From Streptomyces coacervatus (GTDB lineage Bacteria > Actinomycetota > Actinomycetes > Streptomycetales > Streptomycetaceae): DNA of 64,000 nt. The translations under genes were made by a program, and so were the position numbers. The DNA lies in assembly GCF_029223485.1 (NCBI RefSeq), contig NZ_JARHTP010000016.1, positions 186,001 through 250,000 on the forward strand, written 5' to 3'. Numbering within the stretch: position 1 is the first letter of the stretch; every line of letters starts with the position of its first letter. This document shows positions 1 through 7,840 of this stretch, in pieces. The notes beneath the pieces were generated by a model, which worked only from the letters and a program-made list of their open reading frames with translations, did no database searches and was not told the DNA's origin.

Positions 1-235
<235 letters not shown>

Positions 236-254
236 GGCTACGGCTCCAATATTT

Positions 255-351
255 CAGCCCGTCCGGCGTTTGAGGACGAGGCCCTTCGGGCCGAACGGGG
301 GTCTGGGGGCGGAGCCCCCAGGGTCGGGAACGGGAAGGGGCGGCGGGGGCG
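255..351. repeat. Streptomyces-type intergenic repeat, family 1, copy 1
   Basis: This block begins with CAGCCCGTCCGGCGTTTGAG and ends in a GGGGCGGCGGGGGCG run. The same sequence recurs at 40087-40184, and a shorter inverted version lies at 40006-40067. It contains internal stem-forming parts (GGCCCTTCGGGCC; GGGGGCGGAGCCCCC). Repeats of this type are common between genes in Streptomyces and code for nothing recognisable. Here the repeat sits between ureF and ureG. Confidence 0.85.
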
Positions 352-380
352 CGGCATCCATCAGCGGCTCCGCCGCGGGT

Positions 381-1055
381 CTAGGACGCGAACAGCCGTA
401 CAGGCCAAGCAGCATGCAATTCGGCGGCGATTTCCAGCAGAGGCGCGGAAGCCGCCGGCAGCGCGTCGACCCCGTCGTCGCACACCCCCCGAGCTGCTTC
501 CACCGCCCGATCCGCCACGCGATCCACCTCAGGCGCCAGCCGAGCCAGCACCCCCGTCGCATCGAACGGATCAAGACTCAGCAACCGCACCGTCGCACTC
601 GCCGCCCCACTGACACTCTCGTACGCCGCGCAGTAGGCCGCATCCACGGCCTCCAGCCCCGCCGCCCGAGCGGCAAGCCCCAACACGACGGGCTGATGCG
701 CCCCCTTGGGGAACTCCCGTGCCAGGGCGTCGAGTTCACCGGAGGGCCAGGTCGCCCGAGCGGCCCGCATCAACTGCCGCCCCAGCTTCCGCCCGGCGAC
801 CCGCAGGGCCGGCGAGGGCGTACGGGCATCCGCGGCCGCGTCCAACGCCATGGGATCCACGCCGAGTACGGCGGAGGCGGCCAGCGACGCCGCCACCAGC
901 CCCGCTGTGTGCAGCCGCCCCCGGCAGAACGACTCCAGACTCGCCGCCCCGGTGATCCGCCCGGCCTTCACGGCCGCCTCGGCCCCGCCGGAGTGCGCAT
1001 GCCCTCCGGCGGGAAAGCGGCCGTCGGCCAGAACCAGTAGTGCAGCCCTGGACAT
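381..1055 (-). CDS. ureF: Urease accessory protein UreF
   Basis: This 224-residue all-helical accessory protein forms the UreD-UreF-UreG activation complex on apo-urease. The N-terminus (LLVLADGRFPAGGHAHSGG) is the family's recognisable LxDxxxPxGxxxHSxG segment. The length is normal for an actinobacterial UreF. The ATG overlaps the stop of ureC by one base (TGATG), so translation is probably coupled. The gene is the fourth in the urease operon, transcribed on the minus strand. Confidence 0.95.
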   Translation of the reverse strand: MSRAALLVLADGRFPAGGHAHSGGAEAAVKAGRITGAASLESFCRGRLHTAGLVAASLAASAVLGVDPMALDAAADARTPSPALRVAGRKLGRQLMRAARATWPSGELDALAREFPKGAHQPVVLGLAARAAGLEAVDAAYCAAYESVSGAASATVRLLSLDPFDATGVLARLAPEVDRVADRAVEAARGVCDDGVDALPAASAPLLEIAAELHAAWPVRLFAS

Positions 1056-2776
1056 CAGAAGAGGAAGTACCGCTGGGCCATGGGCAGTTCGGCGGCGGGC
1101 GTCGCCTCGACCAGCTCACCGTCGATGTGCACGGCGAAACTGTCGGGATCGACCTGCACCCGCGGCCGCGCGTCGTTCTCCCGCATATCGGCCTTGGTGA
1201 CGCCACGCGTCGACTCGATCGCGACGAACCGCTTCCCGAGCGAGAGCCGCTCCGGCAGCCCGTCCTCGATGGCGAGAGGCGCCACGAAGTTGAAGGAGTT
1301 GGAGGCGGGCGCCCGCCCGATCGCCCCGTACATCGGGCGCGGCAGGATCGGCTGCGGCGTGGGAATCGAGGCGTTGGCGTCGCCCATCTGCGCGTAGGCG
1401 ATCTGCCCGCCCTTGACGACCAGATGGGGCTTGACCCCGAAGAACGCGGGCTCCCACAGCACCAGGTCGGCGAGCTTGCCGGTCTCCACCGACCCGATCT
1501 CGCGCGCAAGACCCTGCGCGAGCGCCGGATTGATCGTGTACTTGGCCACGTACCGCCGCACCCGCCGGTTGTCGGCGCGCCCGTCCCCCGGCAGCGCACC
1601 CCGTCGCCGCTTCATCACATGTGCCGTCTGCCAGGTCCGCATGATGACCTCGCCGACGCGCCCCATGGCCTGGGAGTCCGAGGAGATGATCGAGATGGCG
1701 CCGAGGTCGTGCAGAATGTCCTCCGCCCCTATGGTGGACGGCCGGATCCGCGACTCGGCGAACGCCAGGTCCTCCGGCACCGCCGGGTTGAGGTGGTGGC
1801 ACACCATCAGCATGTCGAGGTGTTCCTCGGCGGTGTTGACGGTGTACGGCCGCGTCGGGTTGGTCGAGCTGGGCAGCACATGCGACTCGGAGACCACGGT
1901 CATGATGTCCGGCGCGTGTCCGCCGCCCGCGCCCTCGGTGTGGTACGCGTGGATGCCGCGCCCGGCGATCGCGGCGAGCGTGTCACCGACGAAGCCGGCC
2001 TCGTTCAAGGTGTCCGTGTGAATGGCGACCTGGATACCCGTCTGATCCGCCACGGTCAGCGAGGCGTCGATGACGGCGGGCGTCGTTCCCCAGTCCTCGT
2101 GCAGCTTGAGCCCCAGCGCCCCGCCGCGGATCTGCGACAGCATCGCCTCGTGCGAGACGGTGTTGCCCTTGCCGAGGAAGCCGATGTTGAGCGGGTACTG
2201 CTCCATCGCCTCCAGCATCCGCGCGAGGTGCCACGGACCGGGCGTGACCGTGGTCGCCTTGGAGCCCTCGGCCGGCCCGGTGCCACCCCCCACCAGCGTG
2301 GTGATACCGGCGGACAGCGCTTCGTCGGCGATCTGCGGACAGATGAAGTGGACGTGCGCGTCTACGGCGCCCGCGGTCAGGATCCGCCCGTTGCCCGCGA
2401 TGATCTCGGTCTCGGGGCCGATCACCAGATCCGGATGAACCCCGTCCATCGTGTCCGGATTGCCCGCCTTGCCGATCCCGGTGATCCGGCCGTCGCGCAT
2501 ACCGACATCCGCCTTGACGATCCCCCAGTGATCGATGATCACCGCACCCGTGATGACGGTGTCCGGAGTGCCGTCTGCGCGCGTAGCGCGCGACTGCCCC
2601 ATGGACTCGCGGATGACCTTGCCACCGCCGAACACGGCCTCGTCACCGGCGAGTGAAGGCCCGCCGGAACGATCCTCCTCGATCTCCACGATCAGGTCGG
2701 TGTCGGCGAGCCGGATGCGGTCACCGGTGGTCGGGCCGAACAGGTCGGCGTACGCGGCACGCGAGATCTCAGGCAT
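1055..2776 (-). CDS. ureC: Urease subunit alpha (catalytic)
   Basis: This is the catalytic subunit of urease, which hydrolyses urea to ammonia and carbamate. Counting from the ATG at 2776 ([16 protein letters not shown]), the dinickel ligands fall at H141 and H143 ([10 protein letters not shown]), the carbamylated lysine K224 (GLKLHEDWG), H253, H279 and D367. The flap residues C326 and H327 (MVCHHL) are also present. All are offset by seven from the Klebsiella numbering, so the site looks intact. An upstream in-frame extension to 2818 runs into ureB and lacks family similarity. The start overlaps the end of ureB by 8 bp. Length 573 residues. Confidence 0.97.
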   Translation of the reverse strand: MPEISRAAYADLFGPTTGDRIRLADTDLIVEIEEDRSGGPSLAGDEAVFGGGKVIRESMGQSRATRADGTPDTVITGAVIIDHWGIVKADVGMRDGRITGIGKAGNPDTMDGVHPDLVIGPETEIIAGNGRILTAGAVDAHVHFICPQIADEALSAGITTLVGGGTGPAEGSKATTVTPGPWHLARMLEAMEQYPLNIGFLGKGNTVSHEAMLSQIRGGALGLKLHEDWGTTPAVIDASLTVADQTGIQVAIHTDTLNEAGFVGDTLAAIAGRGIHAYHTEGAGGGHAPDIMTVVSESHVLPSSTNPTRPYTVNTAEEHLDMLMVCHHLNPAVPEDLAFAESRIRPSTIGAEDILHDLGAISIISSDSQAMGRVGEVIMRTWQTAHVMKRRRGALPGDGRADNRRVRRYVAKYTINPALAQGLAREIGSVETGKLADLVLWEPAFFGVKPHLVVKGGQIAYAQMGDANASIPTPQPILPRPMYGAIGRAPASNSFNFVAPLAIEDGLPERLSLGKRFVAIESTRGVTKADMRENDARPRVQVDPDSFAVHIDGELVEATPAAELPMAQRYFLF

Positions 2777-3080
2777 CGAGGGCACCTCCGGTCTCCCCGC
2801 GCAGCCCGGGCACCACACGGGCGCCGGCGAGCGGGACGAGTTCTACGTCGACGGGGATCCCGGGCTCGAAGCGCACCGCCGTACCGGCAGCGATGTTCAG
2901 CCGCTTGCCGCGTGCGGCGGCGCGGTCGAAGTCCAGACCGGGGTTGGCCTCGGCGAAGTGGTAGTGGGAGCCGACCTGGACGGGCCGGTCGGCGGCGTTG
3001 AGGACGGTCAGCGGGGTGACCTCGCGGCCCTCGTTGTAGGCAACGGGCTCGTCCGCGAACAGGATCTCGCCGGGAATCAT
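2769..3080 (-). CDS. ureB: Urease subunit beta
   Basis: This 103-residue structural subunit of urease assembles with UreA and UreC. The N-terminus [13 protein letters not shown] and the segment [17 protein letters not shown] are strongly conserved family features. It lies between ureA (10 bp downstream of its stop) and ureC (8 bp overlap), giving the usual ureABC order. As in most bacteria outside Helicobacter, the beta and gamma subunits are separate genes. Confidence 0.96.
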   Translation of the reverse strand: MIPGEILFADEPVAYNEGREVTPLTVLNAADRPVQVGSHYHFAEANPGLDFDRAAARGKRLNIAAGTAVRFEPGIPVDVELVPLAGARVVPGLRGETGGALDA

Positions 3081-3090
3081 CGAGGCCCCC

Positions 3091-3393
3091 TCAGACGATC
3101 GGGTCGTGGACGGTGACGAGCTTGGTGCCGTCGGGGAAGGTCGCCTCGACCTGGACGTCGTGGATCATCTCGGGGATGCCCTCCATGACGTCGTCGCGGG
3201 CGAGCAGCTTGCGCCCGGAGGACATCAGCTCGGCGACCGTACGGCCGTCACGGGCGCCTTCGAGGATGTGCGACGTGATGAGGGCGACCGCCTCGGGGTG
3301 GTTGAGCTTGAGTCCGCGAGCGCGGCGCTTCTCGGCGACGTCGGCTGCCACGTGGATGAGCAGCCTCTCTTGCTCGTGCGGGGTCAGTTGCAC
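3091..3393 (-). CDS. ureA: Urease subunit gamma
   Basis: This 100-residue gamma subunit is the first gene of the urease operon. The conserved blocks [32 protein letters not shown] and LMSSGRKLL are present. I chose the GTG at 3393 because it gives the canonical MQLTPHEQE start and has a GGTGGG ribosome-binding sequence just upstream. A GTG at 3405 would add four residues (MRWD) not seen in the family. Promoter elements for the operon must lie in the roughly 330 bp upstream. Confidence 0.95.
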   Translation of the reverse strand: MQLTPHEQERLLIHVAADVAEKRRARGLKLNHPEAVALITSHILEGARDGRTVAELMSSGRKLLARDDVMEGIPEMIHDVQVEATFPDGTKLVTVHDPIV

Positions 3394-3724
3394 GTCCCAC
3401 CTCACAGTCCTCGCTCCGGACCGTGCGGGGTCCGGTTGCCTCAGCCCCGGGCAGAGTCCCTGGTGGCGTGGCCGGAAGGCTAGTTGGACCGAGTTTCAAG
3501 CAAGTTAACCGACCTGTGACCGGATCACACCCCGGCATATGGGTCGCGCAGGCTCGTCAACGCCCGTAGACCGTCCCGCAGCGTCTCAGGAGGCCGTTCG
3601 CCGATCACGGCCGGCCGGGCGGCCGCCCGGGACGACACAGGAGGACCGGACCGTATACGGCGTAATACGGCGTGGCCGAAGGCCACCGAGCGCGCCGCCC
3701 GACGGGCACTCGGGCCGGCCGCGG
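3394..3724. other. Non-coding stretch upstream of the urease operon
   Basis: No convincing gene is seen in this 331-bp stretch between ureA and the end of the antitoxin gene, which point the same way. It must carry the ureA promoter. The locally less GC-rich segment at about 3480-3515 (containing CAAGCAAGTTAACC) is the most promoter-like part. No toxin gene for the neighbouring antitoxin is present here. Confidence 0.5.
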
Positions 3725-4003
3725 TCAGGAGGCTCCGGTCCCCCGATGGTGCGCGGTGATGCCGAAGCGCTGTTGTTCGCGGGGAGCGGACGCCACCTCG
3801 CGGACCGCGGAGACCGAGGTGATCACCTGCTCCTCGGCCGGCTCCGGGAGCTCCTCCAGTCGTTCCAGGTCAGCGGCGGAGACCAGGGCGACGAGGGGCT
3901 TTCCGTGCCGCGTCACGACGACGCGCTCACCGCCGTACACCACCCGGTTGATCAGGTCGGCGAGCTCAGCCCTGGCTTGCGTCACCGGAATCTCGTAGGC
4001 CAT
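3725..4003 (-). CDS. Orphan YefM/Phd-family antitoxin
   Basis: This 92-residue protein has the Phd/YefM fold: [21 protein letters not shown] followed by [23 protein letters not shown]. In toxin-antitoxin pairs these proteins neutralise a Doc or YoeB/RelE toxin and autorepress through the N-terminal DNA-binding half. No toxin gene lies downstream or upstream. The gene instead diverges from clpP, with 62 bp between the starts. The C-terminal tail, which normally wraps the toxin, is longer than usual and rich in Glu, Gln and Arg. An orphan antitoxin kept as a transcriptional regulator is the simplest reading. Confidence 0.85.
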   Translation of the reverse strand: MAYEIPVTQARAELADLINRVVYGGERVVVTRHGKPLVALVSAADLERLEELPEPAEEQVITSVSAVREVASAPREQQRFGITAHHRGTGAS

Positions 4004-4019
4004 GCCCCCACATTACGTC

Positions 4020-4036
4020 ATGTACGTCCTGTACAT
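4020..4036. promoter_or_regulatory. TGTACA-type palindrome between the antitoxin and clpP
   Basis: ATGTAC (4020-4025), spacer GTCCT, then GTACAT (4031-4036) form a perfect 6-bp inverted repeat. The core TGTACA is the motif recognised by YefM in the E. coli yefM-yoeB operator. A third partial TACA follows at about 4042. The position, 17 bp upstream of the antitoxin start and 30 bp upstream of clpP, fits a shared operator. Binding is inferred, not shown. Confidence 0.6.
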
Positions 4037-4065
4037 TTTCTACAGACGCAGAAGGAGGGGTACCG

Positions 4066-4701
4066 ATGACCCGACCGTCCGCCCGTTACGTCCTGCCCGA
4101 GTTCACCGAGCGCACCAGCTCCGGCACCAAGACGATGGATCCGTACTCGAAGCTGCTGGAGGAGCGGATCGTCTTTCTCGGGACGCAGATCGACGACACC
4201 TCGGCGAACGATGTGATGGCCCAGTTCATGCACCTCGAGTACCAGGACCCGGACCGGGACATCTCGCTCTACATCAACTCCCCCGGCGGCTCGTTCACCG
4301 CCATGTCGGCGATCTACGACACGATGCAGTTCGTCGGCTGCGACGTGGAGACGATCTGCCTGGGGCAGGCCGGCTCGTCCGCCGCGGTGCTGCTGGGGGC
4401 GGGCACGCCGGGCAAGCGGTTCGCGCTGCCGGGGGCGCGCGTGGTGATCCATCAGCCGCTGCTGACCGAGCCGATCGAGGGGCAGACCAGCGATCTGGCC
4501 ATCCAGGCCGCGGAGTTGGGCCGGATGCGGGCCCGGCTGGAGGAGATGCTCGTCCGGCACACGGGCCGCAGCCCGGAGCAGGTGAGCGCCGACATCGAGC
4601 GGGACAAGATCCTGGACGCCCAAGAAGCCGTGGAGTACGGGCTGGTGGACCGGATCGTCCCCAGCCGCAAGGCCGCCCTCGCCCCGCCCACCGGGCGGTG
4701 A
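4066..4701 (+). CDS. clpP: ATP-dependent Clp protease proteolytic subunit (orphan copy)
   Basis: This 211-residue ClpP is a serine peptidase that forms the barrel of Clp proteases with ClpX/ClpC ATPases. The triad can be placed at S104 (GQAGSSAA), H129 (VVIHQPLL) and D180 (IERDKIL). The active-site Ser is followed by SAA rather than the usual MGA or AAA. There is no second clpP or clpX beside it, so this is an orphan paralogue rather than the housekeeping clpP1P2-clpX set. A very strong GAAGGAGGGG ribosome-binding site precedes the ATG. The antitoxin gene diverges upstream and a small hypothetical gene follows 7 bp downstream. Confidence 0.93.
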   Translation: MTRPSARYVLPEFTERTSSGTKTMDPYSKLLEERIVFLGTQIDDTSANDVMAQFMHLEYQDPDRDISLYINSPGGSFTAMSAIYDTMQFVGCDVETICLGQAGSSAAVLLGAGTPGKRFALPGARVVIHQPLLTEPIEGQTSDLAIQAAELGRMRARLEEMLVRHTGRSPEQVSADIERDKILDAQEAVEYGLVDRIVPSRKAALAPPTGR

Positions 4702-4708
4702 ACGGCCG

Positions 4709-5017
4709 GTGCTCCCGCCCGAACTTCCGCCGCTGCCCGCCCTCACGTGCGCCGAGGGCGAGTTGATCGACCGTTACCTCGACGTGGTCGACCTGCTCGG
4801 CCGCATCAATCCGGCGCAGCACGGGGACACATACCGCGGACTGCGCGCCGCGCAGGCGCTGGTGAGCAAGGCGGCCCAGCTGCGCGACGCGCTGGCGCTG
4901 ATGCACCAGCGGGGCGAGACCGAGCTGCACGCCGCGACGCTGGGGCGGGCCCTGCGGGTGCTGGACGGGGAGCGGCGCACCGCCCGGGTCACCGTGCCGC
5001 CGCAATCCGACAGTTGA
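4709..5017 (+). CDS. Small hypothetical protein downstream of clpP
   Basis: This 102-residue protein starts at a GTG 7 bp after the clpP stop and is probably co-transcribed. It is largely helical, with leucine-rich stretches (LIDRYLDVVDLLGRI; AAQALVSKAAQLRDALALM), and has no signal peptide, Cys pair or recognisable catalytic motif. The Pro-rich N-terminus and the helices could suit a small coiled adaptor, but no family is recognised. The tight linkage to an orphan ClpP suggests a related role, which is inference only. Confidence 0.7.
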   Translation: MLPPELPPLPALTCAEGELIDRYLDVVDLLGRINPAQHGDTYRGLRAAQALVSKAAQLRDALALMHQRGETELHAATLGRALRVLDGERRTARVTVPPQSDS

Positions 5018-5369
5018 CGCAGGCGCCATCGGTCCGGGCCTCCCGCCCCGGTGGCGAGGCGTCCGGACCAGAGCTCAAACGGACCAAATGGGGTACCCCC
5101 GTTTGGCGTAGGCGCGGCTCCTTTTTCGCGACCGTCAGGGTTGCGCAATGCGCCTGCCCCGAGGGCGGAATGATGTGCTCCGGTGCTGGTCCGAGGCTCC
5201 TCGGGGGCCTCAACACCCGTTCGAACACAGAGGTGTCCACCCGAACGGGTGAGTGGTGAGTAACGACACAAACCCCCGGTTCCATTGGGATTTTCGGACC
5301 GGCATGCGTGAAGATCCCTGTCTGACGACAAGACCCCGCCGCAGCGGCGGGGCGATCCGGGTGGACGCC
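5018..5369 (+). other. Non-coding leader region with two hairpins, upstream of the riboswitch
   Basis: No gene is supported in this stretch. Two stem-loops are visible. CACCCGTTCG (5214-5223) pairs with CGAACGGGTG (5242-5251), perfect 10-bp arms with an 18-nt loop. CCCCGCCG (5334-5341) pairs with CGGCGGGG (5345-5352) across a 3-nt loop. Either could end the clpP transcript. The promoter of the riboswitch-controlled gene should lie between them or just after. Confidence 0.5.
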
Positions 5370-5560
5370 GAGTCCTGCCGCCGCCCGGATGACCGGTCGA
5401 CAGGAGTGGATCGGCAGGAGTGGAGGACCCGAGCAAGACGGGTCGCCGGAACGGTCACGCCATGACCGGGCCGAGCAGCCCTTGGGGTGAAGCCGCGTCA
5501 GCGGCCGGGCAACTTCGCCAGCCCGAATCCGACAGGTCATCCTTCACAGGCGGCTGACGA
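5370..5560 (+). promoter_or_regulatory. c-di-AMP riboswitch (ydaO/yuaA type)
   Basis: The conserved core of the ydaO class is present in order: GGAGGACCCGAGC, GGGTCGCCGGAACGG, CTTGGGGTGAAGCCGC, GGCCGGGCAAC and CCCGAATCCGACAGG, closing with ACAGGCGGC. The last element can pair with GCCGCC near 5379 to close the outer helix. In Streptomyces such elements turn off cell-wall hydrolase genes when cyclic di-AMP is high. The NlpC/P60 start codon lies about 10 nt downstream, so control is probably at ribosome access or by termination inside the leader. Exact ends are approximate. Confidence 0.9.
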
Positions 5561-5570
5561 AGGGTTGCGC

Positions 5571-6044
5571 ATGACTGCGCTCAATCGTGTCCCGTCGCTG
5601 ATGGTCCGGGCCGGTACGGCCTCGGCTCTCACCATTGCCGCAGTGGGCGGCTCCATTGTGGTCCCGGGTGTTGCCACCAATGCCTCGGCAGCCCCCTTGG
5701 CGACGAAGGCACTTGAAATCGCGGCTTCCAAAAAAGGTTCCCCCTACAAGTGGGGCGCCACGGGACCGCGCCGGTTCGACTGCTCAGGGCTCACGCTGTA
5801 CTCGTTCAAGAAGGCGGGCAAGAAGCTGCCCCGTACGGCGGCCCAGCAGTACAACAAGACCCAGCACATCTCCGCGAAGAGCCGGAAGGCCGGAGACCTT
5901 GTGTTCTTCCACTCGGGCTCCAACGTCTACCACGTGGGCATCTACGCCGGGAAGGGGAAGATCTGGCACGCCCCGAAGACCGGGGACGTCGTAAAGCTGC
6001 AGAAGATCTGGACCTCGAGCGTCTGGTACGGCCGGGTCAGCTGA
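5571..6044 (+). CDS. Secreted NlpC/P60 peptidoglycan endopeptidase
   Basis: This 157-residue secreted cell-wall hydrolase is predicted to cleave peptide stems of peptidoglycan. The Sec signal peptide spans about residues 1-40, ending at ASA before APLATKA. The NlpC/P60 domain fills the rest, with catalytic C71 (RFDCSGL), H121 (VYHVGIY) and H133 (WHAPKTG). The ATG at 5571 was chosen because an upstream start at 5487 would lie inside the riboswitch. There are no LysM or SH3 wall-binding domains. Control by c-di-AMP is strongly suggested by the leader, and a hairpin terminator follows. Confidence 0.95.
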   Translation: MTALNRVPSLMVRAGTASALTIAAVGGSIVVPGVATNASAAPLATKALEIAASKKGSPYKWGATGPRRFDCSGLTLYSFKKAGKKLPRTAAQQYNKTQHISAKSRKAGDLVFFHSGSNVYHVGIYAGKGKIWHAPKTGDVVKLQKIWTSSVWYGRVS

Positions 6045-6048
6045 CTCT

Positions 6049-6092
6049 CCCGCGGGGGCGAAGGAGTCCTGACAGACCGTCGCCCCCGCGGG
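6049..6092 (+). terminator. Stem-loop terminator after the NlpC/P60 gene
   Basis: CCCGCGGGGGCGA (6049-6061) is fully complementary to TCGCCCCCGCGGG (6080-6092), giving a 13-bp GC-rich stem with an 18-nt loop five bases after the stop codon. There is no U-tract, which is normal for Streptomyces terminators. Confidence 0.8.
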
Positions 6093-6105
6093 GCCTGACG
6101 CAGCG

Positions 6106-6306
6106 TCAGAGCGTCAGCGGTACTTCGAGTACGACCAGCAGCTGGAGTGCGCGCAACAGCGCGGGAACGGCGGCGAGAACCGCAGCCACGCCGGCCACCG
6201 CCAGTGCCGTGTACAGCAGCAGGCCGCCCGCGTTGCCGGGCGCGCAGGCGACGCCTGCCCGACGGGAGACGAGGGCGTTGCGTACGACGACGGCGAAGTC
6301 GGCGCC
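6106..6306 (-). pseudogene. LysE/RhtB-family exporter, truncated remnant
   Basis: The minus strand reads ADFAVVVRNALVSRRAGVA, then GLLLYTALAVAGVAAVLAA and LLRALQLL before a stop. This matches the N-terminal third of LysE/RhtB amino-acid exporters, with the first helices and the RNxL segment. The real N-terminus is lost where intergenic repeat family 2 begins at 6307, and the downstream two thirds are missing. About 66 codons remain, so the gene cannot be functional. In relatives LysE usually diverges from a LysR regulator, which is also broken here on the other side of the repeat. Confidence 0.75.
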
Positions 6307-6390
6307 CGCCCCGAAGGGGCGCGGGGAACTACGCAACCAGCCACGATGGCGCTGCAGACGATCGACGGCACATCGCGGCCCAATCGGCAC
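6307..6390. repeat. Streptomyces-type intergenic repeat, family 2, copy 1
   Basis: This block starts CGCCCCGAAGGGGCGCGGGG and continues through ACCAGCCACGATGGCG to CGGCAC. It aligns over about 85 bp with 46328-46415 with few differences. The opening part is a perfect small hairpin. It occupies exactly the place where the divergent promoters and 5' ends of the LysE/LysR pair should be. Confidence 0.85.
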
Positions 6391-6400
6391 TGCGCTGCTG

Positions 6401-7141
6401 ATGCGGCACCACCGTGGGGCCCGGGTGACGGGTGTGGACGAGTTGCTGCTGGCGCGGGCGCGCCGAGTGCTGGGCGAGTTGGAGCGGGCGCGGCACGAGC
6501 CCGCGCGGCTGACCGGTCTGTCGGGCGGCACGCTTCGGCTCGGCTCCTTCCAGAGCGCGGGCATCCACCTGCTGCCGGTGCTCAGCGCGTTCCGTCGGGC
6601 GCATCCCGACGTGGAGCTGACCGTTGCCGACGACGACCCCCCGGCCGGGGTCGCCGCGGTGGCCGCCGGCGAGATCGACCTGGCGCTGACGCACACCTAC
6701 GAACCGGCGCCCCCGGTCCCGCTCCCGGCGTCCGTCGCCCCGGAGCCGGTCCTGGTCGAGGAGTTGGTCCTGGTGACCCCTCCGGGGCATGTACCGGCCG
6801 GCGGCACCTCTCGGCTCCCTCTCGCGGAACTCGCCGGTCAGCCCCTGGCCGCCATGGCGCCCCGACGCCCCTACCGACAGGGCGTGGACGCGGCGCCGGC
6901 CCGCGCGGAGGCGACGTCGTCCGTGCTGGTCGCGACTCCGGGGTACGCGGTGGTGTGCGCTCTGGTCAGTGCGGGCCCGGGCGTCGGCGTGGTGCCGGAG
7001 ATGGTGGCGTGTACAGCGGTCACCCCGGTGGGGCTGCGACTGCTGGAAGGGGGCGAGCTGCGCCGTACGATCTCGGTCGCGCATCGCCCCACCTAGACAG
7101 CACCCGCCGCGGAGGCCTTCCGGGCCCTGTTGCGCGGCACG
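6401..7141 (+). pseudogene. LysR-family regulator, 5'-truncated and with a nonsense codon
   Basis: The frame reads VTGVDELLLARARRVLGELERA, the end of a LysR winged helix and its linker, then a substrate-binding domain (SGGTLRLGSFQSAGIHLLPVL, VVPEMVACTAVTPVGLRLLEGG). The first 45 or so residues, including the recognition helix, are absent and are replaced by the repeat at 6307-6390. The C-terminus is interrupted by an in-frame TAG at 7094-7096. Translation past it in the same frame restores a family-like TAPAAEAFRALLRGT. Loss of the DNA-binding domain plus a nonsense codon marks it as a pseudogene. Confidence 0.8.
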
Positions 7142-7168
7142 TTCGGCCGGACGCGGCACGGCGAGGGG

Positions 7169-7627
7169 CTACGGCTCCTGCTGCCCCCCTGCCGTCACGG
7201 GCTGGGCCGGTACGGTCCACGGGAGTTCGATGGAGACCGTCTTGCCGCCCTCGCGGGTGGGGCGGACATGCAGTCGGCCGCCGCACTCTGCGGCCAGCCA
7301 GCGGATGATCACCATGCCGCGGCCGTTGTCCTGCTGGACGGCGGCGGGCAGCCGCTTCGGGAAGCGGGGGTGACTGTCGGTGACGCCGATGCGGAGCTGT
7401 TCGTCACGCTGGAGCTCGATGTCCACCGTGAAGGTGGGTGACTGGCCGAACGTGTGCTGTACGGCGTTGGTGGCGAGTTCGGAGACGATGAGCCGGACGG
7501 TCTCGGAGGCTTCCGTGTCCGCCGGCAGCCCCCACTCGGCCAGCGTGGTGACGACGAAGCCTCGGGCCGTGGAGACCGAGGCGGGTTCGCTCGGCAGAGT
7601 GACGGATGCTTCCAAATGGTCTGCCAT
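7169..7627 (-). CDS. HATPase-domain protein (anti-sigma-factor / RsbW-like)
   Basis: This 152-residue single-domain GHKL ATPase has an N-box at SELATNAVQHT and a G1 box at DNGRGMVII. Many Streptomyces have such short proteins, which resemble RsbW/SpoIIAB anti-sigma kinases but mostly have no known partner. It diverges from the XRE regulator at 7841. With the DUF397 gene this makes the three-part arrangement seen at the abaA/whiJ-type loci of S. coelicolor. A role in development or antibiotic control is known for some loci of this class and is inferred here. Confidence 0.88.
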   Translation of the reverse strand: MADHLEASVTLPSEPASVSTARGFVVTTLAEWGLPADTEASETVRLIVSELATNAVQHTFGQSPTFTVDIELQRDEQLRIGVTDSHPRFPKRLPAAVQQDNGRGMVIIRWLAAECGGRLHVRPTREGGKTVSIELPWTVPAQPVTAGGQQEP

Positions 7628-7840
7628 GGCGCGGTCGTCCCTTTCCCACGGGACCGGAGTCCGACACGGAGCGGATGGTTCGAGTACGGTCCCGGACTGG
7701 TGGTCCGTCGCCAGACTGCCATTACCGCGCCCGTCACGGGTGGCGATCGACCAAGATATGCATATATCTGTCGCTCAAAACGGTGAACTCTGCGACGGGA
7801 GACCGTATTTGGGTGGCCCGGAAGGAGTAAGGAGAAGCGC

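Noticed and set aside
2777-2818. Upstream start for ureC at 2818
   Set aside because: It would overlap ureB further and add residues unlike any UreC; the ATG at 2776 gives the family N-terminus.
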